From Rhodanobacter soli (GTDB lineage Bacteria > Pseudomonadota > Gammaproteobacteria > Xanthomonadales > Rhodanobacteraceae), in assembly GCF_040548735.1 (NCBI RefSeq), contig NZ_JBEPSD010000005.1:1-62222 (forward strand): a stretch of DNA of 62,222 nucleotides, read 5' to 3'. The notes under the pieces are model-generated. The model was not told the DNA's origin, searched no databases, and worked only from the letters and a program-made list of their open reading frames with translations. Shown in pieces: positions 1 to 7,807 of the stretch. Every line of letters begins with the position of its first letter. The first letter of the stretch is position 1. The translations under genes were made by a program, and so were the position numbers.

Positions 1-720
1 GGCAACGGCGGGCCGAACCTGGTGTCGAGCTTCCACGTGATCGGCGAGATCTTCGACAAGGTGCAGCCCGAAGGCGGCACGGTGGCGCAGCACAACGTGC
101 AGACCACGCTGATCCCGTCCGGCGGCGCGGCGATGGTGGAGTTCCACACCGACGTGCCGGGCAGCTACGTGCTGGTCGACCACTCGATCTTCCGCGCGTT
201 CAACAAGGGCGCGCTGGGCATCCTCAAGGTGGACGGCCCGGAAGACAAGACGGTCTACTCGGGCAAGGAAGTGGACTCGGTCTACCTGGGCGACCGCTCG
301 GAGCCGAACCTGACGGCGGTGAGCACGGCGGCGAAGGCGCATGCGGCCGGCACGCTGACCAAGGCCGAGCAGATCGCGGCGGGCAAGCAGCTGTTCACCG
401 GCACCTGCTCGGTGTGCCACCAGGCGAATGGCGAAGGCCTGCCGAACGTGTTCCCGCCGCTGGCGAAGTCGGACTTCCTGGCGGCCGACCCGAAGCGGGC
501 GATGACCATAGTGACGCACGGGCTAACCGGCAAGATCACGGTGAACGGCCACGAGTACGACTCGGTGATGCCACCGATGGCGCAGCTGACCGACGACGAG
601 GTGGCGAACATCCTGACCTACGTGCTGAACAGCTGGGACAACCCGGGCGGGCAGATCAGCAAGGAAGAGGTGGCCAAGGCCCGTGCCGCGGCCGCGCCCG
701 CACCGGCGGCGGAACATTGA
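1..720 (+). CDS. nirK: Copper nitrite reductase NirK with fused C-terminal cytochrome c domain (3' part)
   Basis: Periplasmic reduction of nitrite to nitric oxide. The window opens inside the gene, so only the last 239 codons are present. The first residues contain the NirK signature [11 protein letters not shown], whose His12 (fragment numbering) matches the type-2 copper ligand of the second cupredoxin domain. After a linker follows a class I cytochrome c domain with the haem-binding CSVCH at 406-420 and a likely axial Met in VMPPM at about 565-579. The protein ends in an Ala/Pro-rich tail. Fusion of cytochrome c to NirK is known in several denitrifiers and would let the enzyme take electrons through its own tethered haem. 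The DUF2249, NnrS-like and norB genes nearby agree with denitrification. Confidence 0.93.
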   Translation, partial: GNGGPNLVSSFHVIGEIFDKVQPEGGTVAQHNVQTTLIPSGGAAMVEFHTDVPGSYVLVDHSIFRAFNKGALGILKVDGPEDKTVYSGKEVDSVYLGDRSEPNLTAVSTAAKAHAAGTLTKAEQIAAGKQLFTGTCSVCHQANGEGLPNVFPPLAKSDFLAADPKRAMTIVTHGLTGKITVNGHEYDSVMPPMAQLTDDEVANILTYVLNSWDNPGGQISKEEVAKARAAAAPAPAAEH

Positions 721-783
721 TGCGGAGCGGTACGAAAAAGAATGTCTGGAAGTAAAGACGTCCAGACGGAGCACTGCAACGCG

Positions 784-816
784 CAACGCCGGCCCTCGTG
801 GTCGGCGTTGTCGTTT
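784..816 (+). terminator. Candidate intrinsic terminator after nirK
   Basis: An 8-bp stem CAACGCCG/CGGCGTTG (784-791 and 803-810) is followed by a short T-containing tract. It lies 64 bp after the nirK stop and before the porin promoter. The T-run is weak, so termination strength is uncertain. Confidence 0.45.
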
Positions 817-872
817 CGGCGGCATGCATGGCCGCGGCGCGTTGTCACAGCCGCATCTTGCATGGCGGGGAC

Positions 873-886
873 TTGACCGGGGTCAG
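873..886. promoter_or_regulatory. FNR/DNR-type box upstream of porin gene
   Basis: TTGAC-CGGG-GTCAG, one base from a perfect FNR/DNR-like inverted repeat. Its centre is about 61 bp upstream of the ATG at 941, the same spacing as the boxes before norB and fabA. Confidence 0.55.
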
Positions 887-940
887 GTCGGGCACGTGCG
901 CTCGCTTCGAGACTGCCGCCGACCACAAGGGAGCAACGCA

Positions 941-2200
941 ATGAACCATGCACGCAACTATCTTTCGGCCGCCTGCCTGTTCGCTATCCTGGCCACACCG
1001 GCCTGGGCGGGCGACGGAACCGCCAACATCAGCGAGCCGGCGGCATCGGCCGGACCATCGTGGCAGCTGGAATGGGATGCCCGCCTGCGCCACGAACAGG
1101 TCGACGACGATGCGTTCGCGCGCAACGCCCATGCCGACACCTTGCGCCTGCGCCTCGGCCTGCATGCCGAGTTCGGGCATGGCTGGAGCGGCCTGGTCGA
1201 AGGCGCCGGCGTGGCCAGTGCCGGCGACCGTTACAACAGCGGCGCCAATGGCCGTACCTTGTATCCGGCTGTGACCGATCCGCGCGGCAGCGAATTCAAC
1301 CAGTACTGGCTGCGCTGGCAGGGCGACCGGTTCGGCGCCACCGCGGGCCGCCAGCGGCTGCTGCTGGACAACCAGCGCTGGGTCGGCAACAGCGGCTGGC
1401 GCCAGCACGAGCAGACCTTCGATGCCGTCGAATTGCGCTGGCAACCACTGGCGGCGTTGACGGTGCGCTACGACTGGCTCGACCGGGTGCACCGGGTGGC
1501 CGGCCGCGATGCACTGAATCCGCTGGCACGCGAGCGCCAGTTGAATACTCATTTGCTCAACCTGGCCTGGACCCGGGACGCGCAGCAATGGGGCGGCTAC
1601 GCCTACCTGCACGAGGACCGTGACGTGGCCAGCGCCTCCAGCGCCACCTACGGCCTGCGCTGGAACGGCAAGGCGCTGCGCGACGGCAGCGGCCTCGGCT
1701 GGACGCTGGAGGGAGCGCGGCAAGTCGACTATGCCAACAACCCGCAGCACTTCGCGCACAGCTACTGGCTGCTGGAACCGAGCTGGACGCAGTCCGGGAT
1801 CACCGCGAAGCTGGGCTGGGAACACCTGGGCGGCAACGGCCGGCATGCGCTGCAGACGCCGCTGGCCACGCTGCACGCGTTCAACGGCTGGAACGACCAG
1901 TTCAACGTGACCCCAGCCGGTGGGTTGGAAGACCGCTACGTCGGTGTCAACGGCAACTTCGGTCGCGGCAGCGTTGCCGGCAAGCTGGCCTGGACGGTGG
2001 CGTACCACGACTACCGCGCCGATCACGGCGGTCGCTACGGCAGCGAGTGGGATGCCTCGCTGGCGTTTCCGCTGGCGCAGGGCCTCAGCGGCCTGTTGAA
2101 GGTGGCGGATTATCGCGCCGACGGTTTCGGCCGCGACAGCGCGAAGCTGTGGCTGCAACTGGAGTGGCGTGGCCAGCAGGCATTGGCCGGCGCACGTTGA
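941..2200 (+). CDS. Outer-membrane porin, alginate-export/DUF1302-like beta barrel
   Basis: A 419-residue protein with a signal peptide ending near the Ala-Trp-Ala-Gly at residues 20-24. The rest is a typical beta barrel: alternating aromatic/polar strands, many Gly/Trp/Tyr residues, and repeats of the type 'LRLRLGLHAEFGHGWSG'. This resembles the alginate_export porin family, which in denitrifiers is often found beside nir/nar genes; the substrate (possibly nitrate or nitrite) is an inference. The start ATG at 941 is preceded by AAGGGAG at 927-933 and opens a clean signal peptide, whereas a longer open frame from 683 has no plausible leader. The FNR-type box at 873-886 suggests anaerobic induction. 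Confidence 0.75.
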   Translation: MNHARNYLSAACLFAILATPAWAGDGTANISEPAASAGPSWQLEWDARLRHEQVDDDAFARNAHADTLRLRLGLHAEFGHGWSGLVEGAGVASAGDRYNSGANGRTLYPAVTDPRGSEFNQYWLRWQGDRFGATAGRQRLLLDNQRWVGNSGWRQHEQTFDAVELRWQPLAALTVRYDWLDRVHRVAGRDALNPLARERQLNTHLLNLAWTRDAQQWGGYAYLHEDRDVASASSATYGLRWNGKALRDGSGLGWTLEGARQVDYANNPQHFAHSYWLLEPSWTQSGITAKLGWEHLGGNGRHALQTPLATLHAFNGWNDQFNVTPAGGLEDRYVGVNGNFGRGSVAGKLAWTVAYHDYRADHGGRYGSEWDASLAFPLAQGLSGLLKVADYRADGFGRDSAKLWLQLEWRGQQALAGAR

Positions 2201-2226
2201 ACGAAGCGGAAACGCAGGCGGGCGCG

Positions 2227-2240
2227 TTGATCCAGGTCAG
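2227..2240. promoter_or_regulatory. FNR/DNR-type box just upstream of the DUF2249 gene
   Basis: TTGAT-CCAG-GTCAG. Its centre is only about 41.5 bp from the ATG at 2275. If it acted as a class II activator site, transcription would begin at or near the start codon (leaderless). Spacing therefore differs from the other boxes, and the assignment is less certain. Confidence 0.4.
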
Positions 2241-2274
2241 CGCGTCCGCGCCGCGACTGCGTTGAGATGACGCC

Positions 2275-2556
2275 ATGAAAGCCCAGCCATCACCCCACCG
2301 CCGCGCCGACGACGCGGTACTTCCCGAACTCGACCTGCGCTGGCTGCCGTCGCCGGAGCCGATGCTGCGCGCGCTGGCGATTGCCGACGCGTTGCTGCCG
2401 GGGCAGGCGGTGCAGGTGCTCACCCCGTTGCTGCCGACGCCGTTGCTCGACGCGCTGGTATCGCGCGGCATGCAGGCGACGGCGTTCGCCTTGCCGACCG
2501 GCGGCGCGCGCGTGCTGATCCGTTGTCCGGGCGGCGATGACGCAGCTTCGGCTTGA
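2275..2556 (+). CDS. DUF2249 domain protein
   Basis: A 93-residue cytoplasmic protein matching the DUF2249 pattern: LDLRWLPSPEPM (residues ~19-30), an Ala/Leu-rich helix, then a 'PTPLLDALVSRGMQ' segment and a final beta strand. DUF2249 proteins have a TusA-like fold and are common beside denitrification and NO-response genes; their biochemical role is not settled. It overlaps the following membrane-protein gene by 20 bp, which suggests a single operon (2275-4646) with that gene and chorismate mutase-UbiT. The Shine-Dalgarno sequence in front of ATG 2275 is poor. Confidence 0.7.
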   Translation: MKAQPSPHRRADDAVLPELDLRWLPSPEPMLRALAIADALLPGQAVQVLTPLLPTPLLDALVSRGMQATAFALPTGGARVLIRCPGGDDAASA

Positions 2557-3805
2557 GCAGGGCCCGGCTCCCTCGTTGCCGCGGCGCTTCCTGTCCAGTG
2601 CGCCGTGGTGGGGGATGTTGGCCGGCGTGCTGCTGATCGTCGACGGCGCTACGGCGCTGCGCATACGCTGGAACCCGGCCACCCTGGCGCTGGTGCACGT
2701 GTTCACGCTGGGCGTGCTGGGCAACGCGATGTTCGGCAGCGTGCTGCAGTTCCTGCCCGCCGCTGCCGGCGTGCGGGTGCGCGGCAGCGCGACGTTTGGG
2801 TCATGGCTGCATGCCCTGTTCAACCTCGGCGTGCTGCTGCTGGTGATGGGACTGCACCAGGGCTGGCGTACGGCACTGATTGCCGCTGCCGTGCTGTTGC
2901 CGCTGGGATTCGTCTTGCTGGCGGCGATGACCGTGCCTGGCCTGCTGGCCGCGGCGGGGCAGCGCCTGCTGCGTGCGGGCTTCGGCGTGGCGATCGGGTT
3001 CGCCGCGCTCACCGCGTTGCTTGGCGGCATGCTTGCGCTGGGCTTCGCCGGACGCCTGACCTTGCCGTTGACGGCGCTCACCGACGTACATGCCAGCTGG
3101 GGCGTGCTGGGCTGGGTGGTGGTGTTGATGGCCAGCGTGGCGCGGGTGGTGATGCCGATGTTCCAGGGCACCGGCACGGTGCGCGAACCGGTGCAGGCGA
3201 TATGGCTGGGCAGCGTGCTGCTGATGCTGTTCGGCGCGGCATGCTGGCGTCTGACCGATGGTAGCGGCGCCTGGCTGGCCGGCACGATAGCTGCACACGC
3301 GCTGCTGTTCGCCGTTGCCGCGTTGTGGTTGCAATGGCGCGCACCGCGATTGCGTCGCGGGCCATTGCTGTGGAGCTGGCGCGCCGGCCTGATCGTGCTG
3401 GCGCTGGCGGCACTGGCGCTGTCCACAGGCGTGCGTAACGGCATGCTGGCCGCCGCGCTGGGGCTGGGCGTGGCGTTGCCGCTGCTGGTCGCCGGCATGA
3501 TGCTGGAGATCGTGCCCTTCATCGGCTGGATCGAACTGCACCGGCGCTGCGGTCGCGGCGTGCAGTCGCCCGGCGTGCAGCGGCTGCTGCCCGCATACGA
3601 CAAGACCCGCGCACTGCTGGCGCAAGTGCCGTTGCTGTTGTTGCCGGTTGCCGTGGTGTGGCCGTCGGCGTGGCTGGCCCGTGCGGCCGGGCTGGCATTG
3701 CTGCTGGCCTGGGGCTGCATGGCGTGGACGCTGCACGGCGTGCGCCGGCGCGCCAGTCGTTTCCTGTTGACGATGGAATCCGCCGATGTCGCTGCCCGGG
3801 CCTGA
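2537..3805 (+). CDS. Polytopic membrane protein, NnrS-like
   Basis: A 422-residue, very hydrophobic protein with about 12 predicted membrane helices. His residues sit within helices, for example in LVHVFTLGVLGNAMFG (residues ~52-67), DVHASWGVLGW (~179-189) and AHALLFA. His-containing helices of this kind are typical of NnrS and distant haem-copper relatives involved in NO handling. The pairing with a DUF2249 gene and the position between nirK and ubiT support a role in NO response or electron transfer. Orthology to NnrS is inferred from architecture, not from a clear full-length match. The start overlaps DUF2249 by 20 bp, and the stop overlaps the next gene by 20 bp. Confidence 0.5.
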   Translation: MTQLRLEQGPAPSLPRRFLSSAPWWGMLAGVLLIVDGATALRIRWNPATLALVHVFTLGVLGNAMFGSVLQFLPAAAGVRVRGSATFGSWLHALFNLGVLLLVMGLHQGWRTALIAAAVLLPLGFVLLAAMTVPGLLAAAGQRLLRAGFGVAIGFAALTALLGGMLALGFAGRLTLPLTALTDVHASWGVLGWVVVLMASVARVVMPMFQGTGTVREPVQAIWLGSVLLMLFGAACWRLTDGSGAWLAGTIAAHALLFAVAALWLQWRAPRLRRGPLLWSWRAGLIVLALAALALSTGVRNGMLAAALGLGVALPLLVAGMMLEIVPFIGWIELHRRCGRGVQSPGVQRLLPAYDKTRALLAQVPLLLLPVAVVWPSAWLARAAGLALLLAWGCMAWTLHGVRRRASRFLLTMESADVAARA

Positions 3806-4646
3806 ACGTTTCGCACTCGGCAGGGTTCGAACGGCGATCGACCGCATCGACGATGGCCTCGTCGCGTTGTTCGCAGCGCGGCGTCGGTTGGCCGCTGCCG
3901 CCGGCATGCTCAAGCGGCGTGCCGGCGTGTCGCCGCGCGATTCGCTGCGTGAGCAGCAGGTGCGCGCGCGAACGCAGGCGCTGGCGCAGCGGCTGGCGCT
4001 GCCTGCAAGCACCGCCGAGCGGCTGCTCGATCTGGCGATCGCCGATGCCTGCCAGCGGCAGGGCATGGCGGTTGACCTGGGTCAAGGCGTGCCGTTGGCC
4101 GCGCCCGTCATGATGCCGCCCATCATGCCCAGCCAGACATTTCCGCCCTCTCTTGCGCCGCGCCTGCTGCGCCTGTTGCCGCCGCCGACACGGGTGGCGC
4201 CGTTGCTGCATGCGCTGCCGGCGCGCTGGCAGCGCCGCCTGCTGGAAGCGGCAATGGCGCGCGTGCTGGCCACGCCGCTGCGCGACGGCTCGCTGGATTT
4301 CATGCGTGGCCGCCGGCTCGCCATCGAGGTGAGCGACCTGCGCCTGCGCTGGGTGCTCGAACTGCGCGGCGACCGCCTCGACGTGGTCGACGCCGAGCCC
4401 GAAGCGAGCGTGCGCGGCAGCGCCACCGACCTGCTGTTGCTGGCCGGCCGGCTGGAGGATGCCGACACGCTGTTCTTCCAGCGTGCGCTGGAGTTGACCG
4501 GCGACACCGAACTGGGCCTTACCGCGCGCAACCTGCTGGAGCGGCTGCCGTGGGAGTCCGTGCCGCTGGGCCTGCGCATCGCGCTGAACCGCGGCGCGCG
4601 CTTCGCCCGTGCCGCCCGCGCCGCGCACCGCGGCGAAGCCGCCTGA
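3786..4646 (+). CDS. ubiT: Chorismate mutase (AroQ) - UbiT fusion protein
   Basis: A 286-residue two-domain protein. Residues ~11-92 form an AroQ-type chorismate mutase. Aligned with the E. coli P-protein mutase, all the catalytic positions I checked are retained: Arg15, Arg32, Lys43, Asp52, Arg55, Glu56 and Gln92 (E. coli Arg11, Arg28, Lys39, Asp48, Arg51, Glu52, Gln88). Residues ~115-286 are a UbiT/SCP2-like lipid-binding domain with the DADTLFFQRALELTGDTELG signature. UbiT is needed with UbiU and UbiV for oxygen-independent ubiquinone synthesis; those two genes lie 5-7 kb downstream. Chorismate is also the precursor of the ubiquinone ring, so the fusion may couple aromatic flux to quinone assembly (inference). 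An FNR-type 14-mer lies in the linker DNA. Confidence 0.85.
   Translation: MSLPGPERFALGRVRTAIDRIDDGLVALFAARRRLAAAAGMLKRRAGVSPRDSLREQQVRARTQALAQRLALPASTAERLLDLAIADACQRQGMAVDLGQGVPLAAPVMMPPIMPSQTFPPSLAPRLLRLLPPPTRVAPLLHALPARWQRRLLEAAMARVLATPLRDGSLDFMRGRRLAIEVSDLRLRWVLELRGDRLDVVDAEPEASVRGSATDLLLLAGRLEDADTLFFQRALELTGDTELGLTARNLLERLPWESVPLGLRIALNRGARFARAARAAHRGEAA
4072..4085. promoter_or_regulatory. Intragenic FNR/DNR-type box at the chorismate mutase/UbiT boundary
   Basis: TTGAC-CTGG-GTCAA, a perfect inverted repeat, codes for residues ~96-100 of the fusion, exactly between its two domains. In-frame ATG codons follow at 4110, 4113 and 4125, and CATGAT at 4109-4114 could be a -10 element at class II spacing. 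It may drive a separate UbiT-only product, or it may be a chance match inside coding sequence. Confidence 0.35.
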
Positions 4647-4681
4647 GCCATCCCGTTTCCTTCCACTGACAAGCGATCACG

Positions 4682-5707
4682 ATGACCGCCTCCGCAACGC
4701 TGCCCGTGCCGGTCTGGCGCGACGAACTCGAACACGAATACGCCGCGCTGGCCGAGCGCCTGGAATCGCTGGTGCCGTGCCTGGAAATACCGCTGCACCT
4801 GCCGTGGATCGACGCCATCAACAAGCTGAAGAAGCAGCGCGGTGCGGTGATCATGGCGCACAGCTATCAGTCGCCGGAGATCTTCCACGGCGTGGCCGAC
4901 ATCACCGGCGACTCGCTCGGCCTGGCGCAGGCCGCCGCCGATTGCGACGCCGACCTGATCGTGTTGTGCGGCGTGCACTTCATGGCCGAGAGCGCGAAGA
5001 TCCTGGCGCCGGAAAAGACCGTGCTGATTCCTGACCTGGAAGCCGGCTGCTCGCTGGCTTCGTCGATCACTGCCGCCGACGTGCGTGCGCTGCGCGCGCA
5101 GCACCCCGGCGTGCCGGTGGTGAGCTACGCCAACACGTCGGCTGCGGTGAAGGCGGAGTCCGATGCGATCTGCACCTCGGCGAACGCGGTGCAGGTGGTC
5201 GAGTCGATGGGCGCGCGCAAGGTGATCTTCCTGCCCGACGAGTACCTGGGCCGTCACGTCGCCAGCCAGACCCGGGTCGAGCTGGTGCTGTGGCACGGCC
5301 GCTGCGAGGTGCACGAGAGGTTCACCGCGCAGCAGGCACGGCATGCGCGCGAGCAGTTCGATGCCATGTTGGTGGCGCATCCGGAATGCCCGCCCGAGGT
5401 GCTCGCCGAGGTGGACTTCGTCGGTTCCACCACGGCGATGGGCAAGTGGCTGGAACGCGAGAAGCCGGCACGGGTCGCGCTGATCACCGAGTGTTCGATG
5501 GCCGACAATTTGCGGTCGCAGTTCCCGGCGACGCAGTTCATCAAGCCGTGCAACCTGTGCCCGCACATGCAGCGGATCACCTTGCAGAACATCTACGCGT
5601 GCCTGCGCGACATGAAGCATGCGGTGGAGGTGCCCGCGGACATCCGTGTGCGTGCGCGTGCCGCGCTGGAGCGCATGCTCGCGATCGGACGGCGCGAGAG
5701 CGTGTGA
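4682..5707 (+). CDS. nadA: Quinolinate synthase NadA
   Basis: Condenses iminoaspartate with dihydroxyacetone phosphate to quinolinate, the first pyridine intermediate of NAD. The 341-residue protein shows the three repeated NadA modules, including AHSYQSPEI, NTSAAVKAESD and GSTTAMGKW. The three Cys of its oxygen-sensitive [4Fe-4S] cluster lie in LCGVHFMAESAK, AICTSANAV and KPCNLCPHM. It begins 35 bp after the chorismate mutase-UbiT gene and its stop overlaps the GTG start of nadB, so the two are translationally coupled. Length is normal for the family. Confidence 0.96.
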   Translation: MTASATLPVPVWRDELEHEYAALAERLESLVPCLEIPLHLPWIDAINKLKKQRGAVIMAHSYQSPEIFHGVADITGDSLGLAQAAADCDADLIVLCGVHFMAESAKILAPEKTVLIPDLEAGCSLASSITAADVRALRAQHPGVPVVSYANTSAAVKAESDAICTSANAVQVVESMGARKVIFLPDEYLGRHVASQTRVELVLWHGRCEVHERFTAQQARHAREQFDAMLVAHPECPPEVLAEVDFVGSTTAMGKWLEREKPARVALITECSMADNLRSQFPATQFIKPCNLCPHMQRITLQNIYACLRDMKHAVEVPADIRVRARAALERMLAIGRRESV

Positions 5708-7152
5708 AGCGCGCACGCCTGCCGATCGTGGTCGTGGGTGGTGGCGTGGCCGGCCTGGCCACGGCGTTGGCCGCTGCGCCCGCGCCGGTGCGTCTGCTGT
5801 GCCGCGCGCACGACGGCAGTGGCAGTGCCAGCGCCATGGCCCAGGGCGGCATTGCCGCCGCGCTCGATCCGCGCGACAGCCCCGCCGCCCACGCCGCCGA
5901 CACCTTGCTGGCCGGCGCCCATCACAACGACGTGGCGATGGCGCAGTGGCTGACACGCGAGGCGCCAGGCGCCATCGCGTGGCTGCAGGCGCAGGGCGTG
6001 CTGTTTGATCGCGATGCCGATGGCCGCCTGCAGCTGGGACGCGAGGGTGGTCACGCCGCCGCGCGGATCGTGCATGCCGGCGGCGATGCCAGCGGGGCCG
6101 CGCTGGTGCATGCCTTGCGCGCGAAGGCGCAGGCTGCGGCGCACGTGCAGTGGCGCGGCGGCGTCGATGTCGATGCCTTGCTGGTCCGCGATGGCGGTGT
6201 GGTCGGCGTGCGTACCCGTGATGAGCGCGGGCGCCAGGAACACATCGAGGCGGCGGCCGTGGTGCTCGCCACCGGCGGCATCGGTGCGCTGTTTGCACGT
6301 ACCAGCAACCCGCCGGGCGCGGACGGTGCCGGGTTGGCGCTGGGGCTGGCGGGTGGTGCCTCGCCGCGCGATCTGGAATTCGTGCAGTTCCATCCCACCG
6401 CACTGGATGTCGCCGGACACTGCCTGCCACTGATCACCGAGGCGCTGCGTGGTGCCGGTGCGCGCTTGCTCGATGTCGATGGGCGACCACTGATGGCCGG
6501 CATGCATCCGCTCGGCGACCTCGCACCGCGCGACGTGGTGGCGCGACGCGTCGCGCAGGCACAAGGCGAGGGCGGACAGGTCTGGCTCGATGCGACGGGC
6601 GTGGCGGGCGATTGGGAGCGGCGCTTTCCCACCGTGCTGGCGGCATGCCGTGCCCAGGGTTTCGATCCCCGGCTGGCCCCCATACCGGTCACGACGGCAG
6701 CGCATTTCCACATGGGCGGGCTGGCCACCGACGCGGACGGGCGAACCGGTATGCCGGGTCTGCATGCGGTGGGCGAGGTGGCATGCAACGGCATCCATGG
6801 CGCGAACCGGCTGGCCAGCAATTCGCTGCTGGAAGGTGTGTTGTGCGGGCGCCGGCTTGGCCGTGTGCTGGCCGCTGCCGAACCACGGCCCGGTCGTCGT
6901 GGCGAGTACCGCTGGATCGAGCGTGGCGACAGCCTGTCGCTGCCGCAGCTGACCGCGCTGGGCGATCTGCTGTGGCGCACGGCTGGGCCTGTGCGCGAGG
7001 CATCGTCGCTGCGTGATGCATGGCGCACCTGTGCAGCGGCGGCGGATGCCGGATGGCAGGCGCGGCTGGCCAAGGCGCTGTTGCGCGCGGCCTTGCTGCG
7101 CAAGCACAGCCTGGGCGCCCATTGCCGTCACGATCGCTGCTGCGCTGCCTGA
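5704..7152 (+). CDS. nadB: L-aspartate oxidase NadB
   Basis: FAD enzyme that oxidises L-aspartate to iminoaspartate for NadA. It can use O2 or fumarate as electron acceptor, so it works anaerobically. The 482-residue protein has the N-terminal dinucleotide motif VVVGGGVAGLATALA, the FAD/substrate segment MAQGGIAAA, the flavoprotein signatures LEFVQFHPTALD and EALRGAGARL, and the C-terminal motif GIHGANRLASNSLLEG. The start is GTG at 5704, overlapping the nadA stop (GTGA); an upstream reading frame that continues into nadA is ignored. It is somewhat shorter than E. coli NadB (about 540 residues), with a reduced C-terminal helical region. Confidence 0.93.
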   Translation: MKRARLPIVVVGGGVAGLATALAAAPAPVRLLCRAHDGSGSASAMAQGGIAAALDPRDSPAAHAADTLLAGAHHNDVAMAQWLTREAPGAIAWLQAQGVLFDRDADGRLQLGREGGHAAARIVHAGGDASGAALVHALRAKAQAAAHVQWRGGVDVDALLVRDGGVVGVRTRDERGRQEHIEAAAVVLATGGIGALFARTSNPPGADGAGLALGLAGGASPRDLEFVQFHPTALDVAGHCLPLITEALRGAGARLLDVDGRPLMAGMHPLGDLAPRDVVARRVAQAQGEGGQVWLDATGVAGDWERRFPTVLAACRAQGFDPRLAPIPVTTAAHFHMGGLATDADGRTGMPGLHAVGEVACNGIHGANRLASNSLLEGVLCGRRLGRVLAAAEPRPGRRGEYRWIERGDSLSLPQLTALGDLLWRTAGPVREASSLRDAWRTCAAAADAGWQARLAKALLRAALLRKHSLGAHCRHDRCCAA

Positions 7153-7221
7153 AAAAGGCGACCTGCAGTGCCACGATATGCCCTGGCGGCAGCGGCATGT
7201 GCGGTGGCTGCCGCGAGGGGT

Positions 7222-7235
7222 TTGACCCGGATCAA
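7222..7235. promoter_or_regulatory. FNR/DNR-type box upstream of fabA
   Basis: TTGAC-CCGG-ATCAA, a near-perfect FNR/DNR 14-mer centred about 62 bp upstream of the fabA ATG at 7291. A possible -10 element (TATAGG, 7263-7268) lies downstream. It is in the 138-bp nadB-fabA intergenic gap. Confidence 0.6.
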
Positions 7236-7290
7236 GACAATTGAGCCGGGAGCTGTGCAAACTATAGGCTCCCGACCCTGTGAGTTTTTC

Positions 7291-7806
7291 ATGACACGTC
7301 CTTCTTCGTTTGACTACGAACAACTGCGCGCCTGCGGCCGCGGCGAACTTTTCGGTGATGGCAATGCCCGGCTGCCGTCGCCGCCGATGCTGATGTTCGA
7401 CCGCATCACGCACATCGCCAGCGAGGGCGGCGCGTATGGCAAGGGCGTGATCCACGCCGAACTGGATATCCATCCGAAGCTGTGGTTCTTCGACTGCCAC
7501 TTCATCGGCGATCCGGTGATGCCCGGCTGCCTCGGCCTGGACGCGATGTGGCAGCTCAGCGGTTTCTTCCTGCCGTGGCTGGGCGAACCCGGCCGCGGCC
7601 GCGCGCTCGGCGTGGGCCAGGTGAAATTTTCCGGCCAGGTGTTGCCGAGCGCGAAGCTGGTGCGTTACGAGATCGACATCCGCCGCGTCATGCGCGGCAA
7701 GCTGCGGATGGTGATCGCCGACGGCAAGACCTTCGTCGACGATCGCCTGATCTACGAGGCGAGCGACATGCGCGTGGGCCTGTTCCAGTCCACCGAGGGC
7801 TTTTGA
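7291..7806 (+). CDS. fabA: 3-hydroxydecanoyl-ACP dehydratase/isomerase FabA
   Basis: Introduces the cis double bond in type II fatty acid synthesis by dehydrating 3-hydroxydecanoyl-ACP and isomerising it to cis-3-decenoyl-ACP, an oxygen-independent route to unsaturated lipids. The 171-residue hot-dog-fold protein shows the active-site His in [13 protein letters not shown] and the Asp in [12 protein letters not shown] 7291 matches the usual FabA N-terminus (…LLRCSRGELFG-like segment at residues ~12-22); an in-frame upstream extension from 7168 crosses the promoter and is rejected. The stop is 1 bp before fabB. The FNR-type box upstream suggests extra expression when desaturases lack oxygen. 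Confidence 0.97.
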   Translation: MTRPSSFDYEQLRACGRGELFGDGNARLPSPPMLMFDRITHIASEGGAYGKGVIHAELDIHPKLWFFDCHFIGDPVMPGCLGLDAMWQLSGFFLPWLGEPGRGRALGVGQVKFSGQVLPSAKLVRYEIDIRRVMRGKLRMVIADGKTFVDDRLIYEASDMRVGLFQSTEGF

Positions 7807-7807
7807 G

